A stretch of 8,737 nt of DNA, from assembly GCF_030371585.1 (NCBI RefSeq), contig NZ_JAUDCE010000067.1. The stretch is one strand, 5' to 3'. Positions 1 through 5,316 of this stretch are shown piece after piece. Position 1 is the stretch's first letter; each line of letters opens with the position of its first letter. The notes below the pieces were generated by a model, which worked only from the letters and a program-made list of their open reading frames with translations, was not told the DNA's origin and searched no databases. A program made the position numbers and the translations under genes. The stretch comes from Megamonas hypermegale_A. GTDB lineage: Bacteria > Bacillota > Negativicutes > Selenomonadales > Selenomonadaceae.

Positions 1-234
1 TTCTAGCATGAATAACAGATTATAGTGTCAACAGCTCATAATCTTGTTATCAGCTGAAACCGAAAGGCACGAGCCAAATTCCAAACATTTCGAGCCGTTG
101 TAGTGGCTGTATTTAGAGAAGGGTTGCGAAGGCTCGCCCAGTGCAGCGTAAGCGAAACGTCAAAAAGTTTCTTTTTGGTTCGTTTTTCTTTGCTTCAAAG
201 AAAAATGAACACCCTCCTTGCTCATTTATTATTA
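1..234. other. Non-coding region with nested inverted repeats
   Basis: I see no convincing gene in this stretch. It holds several inverted repeats. Arms 32-41 and 47-56 pair over 10 positions with one C-C mismatch around a 5-nt loop. Arms 161-167 and 171-177 (CAAAAAG/CTTTTTG) form a small hairpin, directly followed by a larger one at 178-210. CGAGCC occurs at 70 and 91, with its complement GGCTCG near 131. No T-tract follows the hairpins, so they are not ordinary intrinsic terminators. The part from 160 to 210 resembles the dispersed intergenic elements often mis-annotated as short proteins. Whether it is repeated elsewhere in this genome cannot be seen from the window. Confidence 0.5.
161..210. 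repeat. Double hairpin, likely dispersed palindromic element
   Basis: Two inverted repeats abut. The first has 7-bp arms (161-167/171-177) around TTT. The second has 15-bp arms (178-192/196-210) around CTT, with a single G-T pair (182/206) and otherwise full complementarity. An arm this long with a 3-nt loop suggests a REP/MITE-like intergenic repeat or a structured RNA. Only one copy lies in the window, so the repetitive nature is inferred. Confidence 0.5.
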
Positions 235-262
235 TTGTGATATTATATCATTTGTATATAAT
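235..262 (+). promoter_or_regulatory. Sigma-A-type promoter of the T-box/ileS unit
   Basis: A -35-like TTGTGA (235-240) is separated by 16 nt from a consensus TATAAT (257-262). The predicted start near 269 sits just ahead of the first conserved T-box segment, as expected for a leader-controlled tRNA synthetase gene. Confidence 0.65.
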
Positions 263-268
263 AAAGAC

Positions 269-497
269 GATGATGAAGACAGTAAACTGAAAAAGAACGC
301 TACAGAGAGCCGAGCCAGCTGAAAATCGGCGCCAGTATTTTTCTTTTGAACATCACTTCGAAGTTGCAGGCTGAAATTTTTATTAAGATTAAGCTGTGTC
401 GGGTCCCTCCGTTAAAGGGGTTGCATATGTTGGTATGTGAAATAGGTGGTATAATGACAGCTAGGCTTTCATCTTATTTTAGATGAAGGCTTTTTTT
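269..497 (+). ncRNA. T-box riboswitch, isoleucine-specific (AUC specifier)
   Basis: This is a tRNA-sensing leader that lets transcription continue into ileS when uncharged tRNA(Ile) binds. Visible parts of Stem I are GAAG (275-278) facing CTTC (356-359), the AGTA loop-E motif (281-284), a 7-bp upper stem AAAAGAA/TTCTTTT (291-297/341-347), AGAGAG (304-309), and the distal stem GCCGA/TCGGC (309-313/326-330). Opposite AGTA lies GAAC followed by ATC (352-354), the specifier codon for tRNA(Ile) with anticodon GAU. The antiterminator can be drawn as ATAGG (442-446) with CTTAT (473-477) and ATGA (454-457) with TCAT (469-472). These enclose a 7-nt bulge TGGTATA (447-453) whose TGGT can pair with the ACCA end of tRNA(Ile). 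It excludes the terminator at 465-490. The bulge departs from the usual TGGNACC, but the architecture is clear. Confidence 0.93.
465..497 (+). terminator. T-box-controlled intrinsic terminator
   Basis: Arms 465-474 and 481-490 pair over 10 bp with one G-T pair, around a 6-nt loop, followed by seven T. Its 5' arm and loop (469-477) are the strands used by the alternative antiterminator, so the two structures are mutually exclusive. Confidence 0.9.
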
Positions 498-509
498 ATT
501 ATATTGCAC

Positions 510-540
510 AGCTCTCTCCTATTTTGGACGGAGCTTTTTT
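510..540 (+). terminator. Second terminator-like hairpin before ileS
   Basis: Arms 510-519 and 526-535 pair over 10 positions with one T-G pair and one C-C mismatch, around a 6-nt loop. The 3' arm runs into a T-tract (535-540). It lies after the T-box terminator and before the ileS ribosome binding site (566-572). I see no TGGN bulge or antiterminator of its own. It could be a second, constitutive attenuation point. Confidence 0.6.
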
Positions 541-581
541 CATATGCTGAAAAAGTTTTATTTTGAAGGAGGATATGCCCT

Positions 582-3500
582 GTGTACAACAAGGTAGATA
601 CCAATCTTAATTTCGTGGAACGCGAAAAACAGATTGAAAAATTCTGGGAAGAACACGATATATTCAAAAAACAGGTTCACCAGCATGAAGATGCTGATGT
701 ATTCACATTTTACGATGGTCCGCCGACAGCCAACGGCAAACCACATATCGGACACGTTCTGACACGTGTAATCAAAGATATGATACCGCGCTATCAGGCG
801 ATGAAAGGCCATAAGACAATCCGCAAAGCCGGCTGGGATACGCACGGTCTGCCGGTTGAGCTGGAAGTGGAAAAATTACTCGGCATCAACGGCAAGGAAC
901 AGATTGAAGCTTACGGCATTGAACCGTTCGTGGAAAAATGTAAGGAAAGCGTCTGGAAATATGAAGGCATGTGGGAAGAATTTTCCAAAGCCGTAGGTTA
1001 TTGGGCGGACATGAAAGACCCGTACGTAACGTATCATAATGATTATATCGAATCCGTATGGTGGGCGCTCAAAGAAATCTGGAATAAAGGATTGCTCTAC
1101 AAAGGCCATAAAATTGTGCCGTACTGCCCGCGCTGTGGAACGCCGCTGTCTTCGCACGAAGTGGCACAGGGTTATAAAGACGTAAAGGAAAAATCGGCAT
1201 TCGTCCGCTTTAAAGTAAAAGGCGAAGACGCATACTTCCTCGCATGGACGACGACGCCGTGGACGCTTCCGTCCAACCTCGGTTTGTGCGTAAATCCGGA
1301 AATCACTTACGTAAAAGTACAGCAGGGCGATTACACCTATTACATGGCGAAAGAACTCTGCGACAAAGTTCTCGGCGAAGATTACACCATTGTGGAAGAA
1401 ATGCCGGGCAAGGCGCTTGAATATAAAGAATATGAACCGCTGTATCCGTATGCTGTCGGCAAACTGAACGGTAAAAAAGCATTCTTCGTAACGTGCGACG
1501 ATTACGTAACGACGACGGACGGTACAGGTATCGTTCATTTGGCGCCGGCATTTGGTGAAGATGACTCCCGTGTCTGCCATAAATATGATATCGGCTTTGT
1601 TCAGTTCGTTGACGCTAAAGGCTGCATGACAGAAGATACGGACTGGCCGGGCGTATTCGTTAAGAAAGCCGACCCGAAAATTTTAAAAGACCTCGAAGAA
1701 AAAGGCCTGTTATTCTCCGCTCCTGTTTTCGAACACAGCTATCCGCACTGCTGGCGCTGTGATACGCCGCTTCTTTACTATGCGCGCGAAACATGGTTTA
1801 TCCGCATGACGGCCGTACGCGACAAACTGATTGCCAACAACAATACAATCAACTGGATACCGCCGACAATCGGCAAGGGCCGTTTCGGCGACTGGATTGA
1901 ACACGTGCAGGACTGGGGTCTTTCCCGCAACCGTTACTGGGGTACACCGCTCAACGTTTGGGAATGCGAATGCGGCCATCAGCACGCTATCGGCTCTATT
2001 GAAGAATTGAAATCCCTGTCCGATAACTGTCCGGACGATATCGAACTGCACCGTCCGTTCATCGATGCCGTAACGATTAAATGCGAAAAATGCGGCAAAC
2101 AGATGCACCGCGTACCGGAAGTTATCGACTGCTGGTTCGACTCCGGCTCCATGCCGTTCGCCCAATGGCACTATCCGTTTGAAAACAAGGAACTCTTTGA
2201 AGAACAGTTCCCGGCGGACTTCATTTCCGAAGCCGTTGACCAGACGCGCGGCTGGTTCTACTCGCTGCTCGCCATCTCCACGCTTTTATTCGACAAAGCA
2301 CCGTATAAAAACGTTATCGTACTCGGACACGTACTTGACGCGCAGGGACGCAAGATGAGCAAATCGAAAGGCAACGCCGTAGAACCGATGAAAGCTCTTG
2401 CCAAACACGGCGCGGACGCAATCCGCTGGTACTTCTATGAAAACAGCGCGCCGTGGCTGCCGAACCGCTTCCATGACGCAGCCGTGCAGGAAGGTCAGCG
2501 CAAATTCATGGGTACGCTCTGGAATACGTATGCGTTCTTCGTGCTCTATGCCAACATTGACAAATTCGACGTATCCAAATACACGCTGGAATACGATAAA
2601 TTATCCGTTCTCGACAAATGGTGCCTGTCCCGTCTTAATACGGTAATTAAAACGGTTGATGAGGACCTCAACGATTACAAAATCACCGAATCGGCTAAAG
2701 CACTCGAACAGTTCGTCGATGAACTTTCCAACTGGTACGTAAGAAGAAGCCGCGAACGCTTCTGGGCGAAAGATACTGACCAGAACAAAATCAACGCTTA
2801 TCTGACACTGTATACGGCACTTACAACCGTTATCAAACTGGCAGCGCCGATGATACCGTTCATGACGGAAGCGATTTATCAGAACCTCGTGCTCAATACA
2901 GAAAAAGACGCACCGGAAAGCGTTCATCTGTGCGCTTATCCGACGGCAAACGAAGCGCATATCGACACTGAGCTGGAAAAAACAATGGATTTGGTGCTCA
3001 AAGCCGTAGCTCTCGGCCGTGCAGCTCGCAATGACGCCAACATCAAAAACCGTCAGCCGATTGCGCTCATGTACATCAAAGCACCGTTTGAGCTCAACGA
3101 ATATTATACGAAAATCGTGGCGGAAGAACTCAACGTGAAGAAAATCGAGTTCAAAGACGATATGGATGAATATCTGAACTACGAAATCAAACCGCAGTTT
3201 AAAGTTCTCGGTCCGAAATACGGCAAACAGATGAAAGAAATCGCTGCAACGCTTGCCAAACTGAACGGCCATGAAGCAAAAGCACAGCTGGATAAAGACA
3301 AATGCTTGAAACTTGCGCTGTCTTCCGGTGAAGTAACGCTCGTTCCGGAAGATTTAGACGTAAAAATGACGCAGACGGAAGGTTTTGCAGCACAGCGCGA
3401 TGGCGGCGTAACGGTAGCTATCTCCACCGTATTGACGCCGGAACTTATTGAAGAAGGCTTCGTGCGCGAAATCATCAGCAAAGTTCAGACCATGCGCAAG

Positions 3501-3695
3501 GAAAACGGCTTTGAAGTAACCGACCGCATTACCGTATTCGCTCAGGGCAACGACACGATTGCAAAATACATGCAGGATAACGCTGAAATAATCAAGAAAA
3601 TCACTTTAGCCGATGAACTCGTTTATGACAATATGGACGGTTTCACGAAAGAATGGAACATCAACGGCGAAAAAGTAACACTTGGCGTAAAATAA
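582..3695 (+). CDS. ileS: Isoleucyl-tRNA synthetase, eukaryote-like (IleRS2) type
   Basis: This cytoplasmic class I synthetase charges tRNA(Ile) with isoleucine using ATP and edits mischarged valine. The Rossmann fold starts with GPPTANGKPHIGH, HIGH at residues 55-58. The CP1 editing domain contains TTTPWTLPSN (from 223) and GTGIVHLAPAFGEDD (from 314). Cysteine pairs C182/C185, C390/C393 and C462/C464 with C501/C504 look like zinc sites. KMSKS is at 591-595, followed by the anticodon-binding domain. At 1037 residues it is longer than the usual bacterial IleRS1 (about 930), and the C-terminus lacks that type's Cys-rich zinc finger. Both points suggest the IleRS2 form, which is often mupirocin-tolerant. 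HIGH itself is canonical. The start is GTG 582, placed 9 nt after AAGGAGG; the ATG at 575 is out of frame and leads to a stop. Expression is set by the T-box leader. The gene is monocistronic and ends at a terminator. Confidence 0.97.
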   Translation: MYNKVDTNLNFVEREKQIEKFWEEHDIFKKQVHQHEDADVFTFYDGPPTANGKPHIGHVLTRVIKDMIPRYQAMKGHKTIRKAGWDTHGLPVELEVEKLLGINGKEQIEAYGIEPFVEKCKESVWKYEGMWEEFSKAVGYWADMKDPYVTYHNDYIESVWWALKEIWNKGLLYKGHKIVPYCPRCGTPLSSHEVAQGYKDVKEKSAFVRFKVKGEDAYFLAWTTTPWTLPSNLGLCVNPEITYVKVQQGDYTYYMAKELCDKVLGEDYTIVEEMPGKALEYKEYEPLYPYAVGKLNGKKAFFVTCDDYVTTTDGTGIVHLAPAFGEDDSRVCHKYDIGFVQFVDAKGCMTEDTDWPGVFVKKADPKILKDLEEKGLLFSAPVFEHSYPHCWRCDTPLLYYARETWFIRMTAVRDKLIANNNTINWIPPTIGKGRFGDWIEHVQDWGLSRNRYWGTPLNVWECECGHQHAIGSIEELKSLSDNCPDDIELHRPFIDAVTIKCEKCGKQMHRVPEVIDCWFDSGSMPFAQWHYPFENKELFEEQFPADFISEAVDQTRGWFYSLLAISTLLFDKAPYKNVIVLGHVLDAQGRKMSKSKGNAVEPMKALAKHGADAIRWYFYENSAPWLPNRFHDAAVQEGQRKFMGTLWNTYAFFVLYANIDKFDVSKYTLEYDKLSVLDKWCLSRLNTVIKTVDEDLNDYKITESAKALEQFVDELSNWYVRRSRERFWAKDTDQNKINAYLTLYTALTTVIKLAAPMIPFMTEAIYQNLVLNTEKDAPESVHLCAYPTANEAHIDTELEKTMDLVLKAVALGRAARNDANIKNRQPIALMYIKAPFELNEYYTKIVAEELNVKKIEFKDDMDEYLNYEIKPQFKVLGPKYGKQMKEIAATLAKLNGHEAKAQLDKDKCLKLALSSGEVTLVPEDLDVKMTQTEGFAAQRDGGVTVAISTVLTPELIEEGFVREIISKVQTMRKENGFEVTDRITVFAQGNDTIAKYMQDNAEIIKKITLADELVYDNMDGFTKEWNINGEKVTLGVK

Positions 3696-3711
3696 AATAC
3701 AATGCAAAACG

Positions 3712-3740
3712 AAAAGCAGGCATTAATTGCCTGCTTTTTT
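3712..3740. terminator. Shared terminator of two convergent genes
   Basis: Perfect arms 3712-3722 and 3728-3738 (core AGCAGGCA/TGCCTGCT) around a 5-nt loop are followed by a T-tract on the plus strand. On the minus strand a shorter run (TTTTCGTTTT) follows. It lies 16 nt after the ileS stop and touches the stop codon of the deacylase gene, so it probably ends both transcripts, with the plus direction stronger. Confidence 0.88.
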
Positions 3741-4222
3741 TATAAGTCGATTATGCGGATTTCATTACCGTGCGGCAGCAGCAGATTATATAAATCCGTA
3801 AACTTCATAAAAATTGTCGCCGTGTTTTCCATCGGGTGCATGCCGATTGTCTGATTTTCCAGTTCCTTATCGAAAATCATCAGGATATTTTTATCCGTAT
3901 TGTTCAAAATAGCCAGCGGCGTTACACTGCCCGGCTTAACGCCCAGCATTTCTTCCATAGCATCCTGTTTGGCAAAGCTCAGACGCTTGCTCGGAATTTT
4001 GACGCTGAGCTCTTTAAGATTTATTTGTTTGTGTACGAACAGCGATATGAGATAGTAGTTTTTCTTTTTCGCATCGCAGAGAAACAGATTGCGGATGACT
4101 TTGTCGTGATTGGGCAAGTCGGACTTGTCGCCTTCCTCCACCGAAAAAATCGGCGCATGTTCATATTTAGTGAAATCAATATGTTTATCAGCGAGATATT
4201 GCAGTATTTCAGCCTTGTTCAA
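3740..4222 (-). CDS. Ala-tRNA(Pro) deacylase, ProXp-ala/PrdX (YbaK superfamily)
   Basis: This 160-residue protein is a free-standing copy of the prolyl-tRNA synthetase editing domain. The family hydrolyses Ala-tRNA(Pro) made in error by ProRS. Family features seen in order are YEHAPIFSVEE (20-30), KVIRNLFLCDAKKKNYYL (41-58, with the lysine-rich stretch near the active site), LSFAKQDAMEEMLGVKPGSVTPLAILN (81-107, with the GSVTP loop at 98-102) and a C-terminal DKELENQTIGMHP element. Length is normal for the family. The start is TTG at 4222: AAAGGAG (4237-4231) lies 8 nt upstream and no in-frame ATG or GTG fits better. It is convergent with ileS. No promoter fits between its RBS and the hairpin at 4251-4286, so transcription probably comes through that hairpin from the minus-strand promoter at 4518-4490. 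The assignment to ProXp-ala rather than a sister editing factor rests on overall motif pattern. Confidence 0.88.
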   Translation of the reverse strand: MNKAEILQYLADKHIDFTKYEHAPIFSVEEGDKSDLPNHDKVIRNLFLCDAKKKNYYLISLFVHKQINLKELSVKIPSKRLSFAKQDAMEEMLGVKPGSVTPLAILNNTDKNILMIFDKELENQTIGMHPMENTATIFMKFTDLYNLLLPHGNEIRIIDL

Positions 4223-4250
4223 GATAAAAACTCCTTTGTAGTGTAATGCA

Positions 4251-4286
4251 AAATAACCTGAAGAAAAATCTTCAGGTTATTTTTTT
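4251..4286. terminator. Bidirectional hairpin between deacylase gene and CRISPR locus
   Basis: Arms 4251-4263 and 4270-4282 form a perfect 13-bp stem (core ATAACCTGAAG/CTTCAGGTTAT) around a 6-nt loop. On the plus strand seven T (4280-4286) run out of the stem. On the minus strand TTTT (4253-4250) does so, 12 nt before the deacylase RBS. On the minus strand it would end the crRNA-like transcript from 4483 or attenuate read-through into the deacylase gene. On the plus strand no gene ends here, so it may insulate the cas promoter from antisense transcription. Confidence 0.75.
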
Positions 4287-4305
4287 GCGTAAATGCCAGA
4301 TTAGC

Positions 4306-4337
4306 GGCTTTCTATTGGATATATATAATAGAAAGCC
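4306..4337. repeat. Perfect 11-bp inverted repeat downstream of the mini-array
   Basis: GGCTTTCTATT (4306-4316) is exactly complementary to AATAGAAAGCC (4327-4337) around a 10-nt AT-rich loop. On the minus strand its 5' arm overlaps the degraded 3' end of the last repeat unit (4362-4333). No T-tract follows on either strand, so it is not a simple terminator. It may cap the 3' end of the crRNA-like RNA or bind a protein. Confidence 0.6.
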
Positions 4338-4484
4338 AAAACAACGTTTGTTGAGGTTAATACTTTTGAATAACAAATAAAACATATATTCAAATACAAC
4401 CAATGTTGAGGTTAAACATTGCTTGAATATTTGCCTAGCGTCTGTTATTACTACATTTAAGTGTAACCTATGTTTAAGGTTATG
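4333..4484 (-). CRISPR. Degenerate mini-array: three I-B-like repeats, two spacers
   Basis: Read on the minus strand, three about 30-nt units occur. The middle one (4417-4388) is best: it begins GTTTAACCTCAAC, has a CAAC/GTTG mini-stem and ends ATTTGAAT, a typical type I-B handle. The first (4484-4455) shares 19 of 30 positions without gaps, more with one gap, and ends ACTTAAAT. The last (4362-4333) shares 21 of 30, keeping TTAACCTCAACA and the CAAC/GTTG stem but losing the handle. Spacers are 37 nt (4454-4418; the repeat-to-repeat period is 67) and a short 25 nt (4387-4363). It runs opposite to the cas operon and lies where a leader-proximal array is not expected. Decay of the outer repeats with a conserved middle handle suggests a dedicated guide RNA rather than an active array. 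Confidence 0.78.
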
Positions 4485-4489
4485 AAGTT

Positions 4490-4518
4490 ATTATAAATGA
4501 ATTTACTATTTTAAACAA
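4490..4518 (-). promoter_or_regulatory. Minus-strand promoter for the crRNA-like RNA
   Basis: On the minus strand TTGTTT (4518-4513) is followed after 17 nt by consensus TATAAT (4495-4490). The predicted start near 4483 falls at the first nucleotides of the first repeat unit. It is back to back with the cas promoter, whose -35 begins 9 nt away at 4527, so one bound complex could affect both. It may also be the only promoter of the deacylase gene. Confidence 0.65.
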
Positions 4519-4526
4519 TATTTATC

Positions 4527-4555
4527 TTGACTTTTAAAATTTGCCATCATATAAT
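4527..4555 (+). promoter_or_regulatory. Near-consensus promoter of the cas operon
   Basis: TTGACT (4527-4532) is separated by 17 nt from TATAAT (4550-4555), with a predicted start near 4562 and a leader of about 45 nt before the cas6 ATG. This is one mismatch from perfect consensus, so unregulated expression would be strong. That fits a need for the repressing guide described at 4559-4577. Confidence 0.82.
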
Positions 4556-4558
4556 TAA

Positions 4559-4580
4559 ATTAACAAATAAATCATATTGA
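4559..4580 (-). promoter_or_regulatory. Predicted guide target (protospacer plus TCA PAM) at the cas6 start site
   Basis: On the minus strand, TCA (4580-4578) is followed by ATATGATTTATTTGTTA (4577-4561). This equals the first 17 nt of the spacer at 4387-4371 except at position 6. Position 18 mismatches and 19 matches. The match starts exactly at spacer position 1. A 25-nt R-loop would reach back to 4553, overlapping the -10 box. The site also becomes the 5' end of the cas mRNA. Confidence 0.72.
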
Positions 4581-4606
4581 ATTAAAATTTAGAAAGGAAA
4601 ATTTTT

Positions 4607-5299
4607 ATGAAAGTATATCAGATTCGAATGCAGATTTTCTTGTTGCAAGATGTCAGTTCGAACAGAATACAGGAAAAAATCACGGCATTCATTGATGCAG
4701 GTTTTAGCCGTAGTGAAAAACTTATAACCTTTCATGAAGAAAACAAGTATAAGAATTATTGCTACGATTTGCCGTTTCCGCTAGAAGCGGATAAGATTTA
4801 CAAAAAAGGTAAAATCTATATGCTGACTATCCGAACGATTGATATGGAACTGGCCAAGTATTTTAAAAATGTATGCGTCAATAATTACACTACGGAAATT
4901 AAAGGCTTGATAGCGGATATTAGGATTTTGCCGAAGAAGATGCTGGAAACGGTGTACACGCTTACTCCGCTGATAGTGAAGACGCATGAGGGATATTGGC
5001 GTGCAGCTATGGATTTATCCGAATGGGAAGAGCGGGTCAAAGTAAATCTGATTAAAAAATGGAACAGGTTCAATAATGAAAAGATTGATGAAGATTTTGA
5101 CCTGTATACTTCCATTGAGTTTAAAAACAAAATTCCCGTTGCTGTAACGTACAAGAATGTTAAATTGCTCGGCGATAAAATTCAGCTGACGGTTGCTGAC
5201 AATGAGAGCGCGCAAAATCTTATGTACATGGCACTGGGAACGGGAATCGGCGAGATGAATTCGCGCGGTTTTGGCTTTCTGGGTTATCGCTGGTTATGA
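4607..5299 (+). CDS. cas6: Cas6 pre-crRNA endoribonuclease (type I-B)
   Basis: Cas6 cuts CRISPR transcripts inside each repeat, leaving an 8-nt 5' handle, and so makes guides for Cascade. The 230-residue protein shows the RAMP pattern of two ferredoxin-like folds. Its diagnostic glycine-rich loop near the C-terminus is ALGTGIGEMNSRGFGFLGY (209-227). A conserved-looking NLIKKWN segment is at 147-153. H43 is a candidate catalytic histidine, not proven. The start ATG lies 8 nt after AAAGGA (4593-4598). It is the first gene of the operon, so the guide target at 4559-4580 would control everything downstream. Its natural substrates would include the degenerate repeats at 4333-4484. Base composition is clearly more AT-rich than in ileS, as in the whole cas block. 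Confidence 0.93.
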   Translation: MKVYQIRMQIFLLQDVSSNRIQEKITAFIDAGFSRSEKLITFHEENKYKNYCYDLPFPLEADKIYKKGKIYMLTIRTIDMELAKYFKNVCVNNYTTEIKGLIADIRILPKKMLETVYTLTPLIVKTHEGYWRAAMDLSEWEERVKVNLIKKWNRFNNEKIDEDFDLYTSIEFKNKIPVAVTYKNVKLLGDKIQLTVADNESAQNLMYMALGTGIGEMNSRGFGFLGYRWL

Positions 5300-5316
5300 T
5301 GAAAGGAGGTTAAGAT

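Larger units (their letters stand above)
4250..4483 (-). ncRNA. Predicted CreR-like Cas-regulating RNA
   Basis: A minus-strand promoter (4518-4490) predicts a start near 4483. From there the RNA would pass three degenerate CRISPR repeats and two spacers, then a palindrome (4306-4337), and reach the hairpin at 4251-4282. The guide part is the spacer at 4387-4363, which follows the best repeat and begins ATATGTTTTATTTGTTA. Its first 19 nt match the cas6 start region (4577 to 4559) except at positions 6 and 18, beside a TCA PAM. This fits a Cas6-processed guide that directs Cascade to repress its own operon, as known for CreR RNAs of type I systems. The matches are seen directly. Transcription, processing and repression are inferred. 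Plain antisense pairing with the cas6 mRNA leader is an alternative. Confidence 0.68.

Noticed and set aside
168..210. A short peptide frame (SFFLVRFSLLQRKMN) across the hairpin
   Set aside because: It is the translation of a palindrome with no start signal; such peptides are common spurious annotations.
304..517. AGAGAGC (304-310) in Stem I could pair with GCTCTCT (511-517) of the second leader hairpin
   Set aside because: Seven nucleotides at long range, one strand part of the conserved AGAGAG T-box motif; noted in the finding on 510-540 but not called as a structure.
876..1580. Long open frame on the minus strand inside ileS
   Set aside because: It is a shadow of the well-supported ileS reading frame, with no ribosome binding site or recognisable protein. 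The same holds for the other reverse frames in ileS and cas genes.
4237..4246. GTAGTGTAAT upstream of the deacylase gene resembles the start of the 37-nt spacer
   Set aside because: Only the first five positions agree before further mismatches, too little for a seed.
4484..4606. A CreT-like small toxin gene between mini-array and cas6
   Set aside because: No start codon with a ribosome binding site or a plausible short frame is present; the guide target lies at the cas promoter itself, so a CreR role fits better than CreTA.
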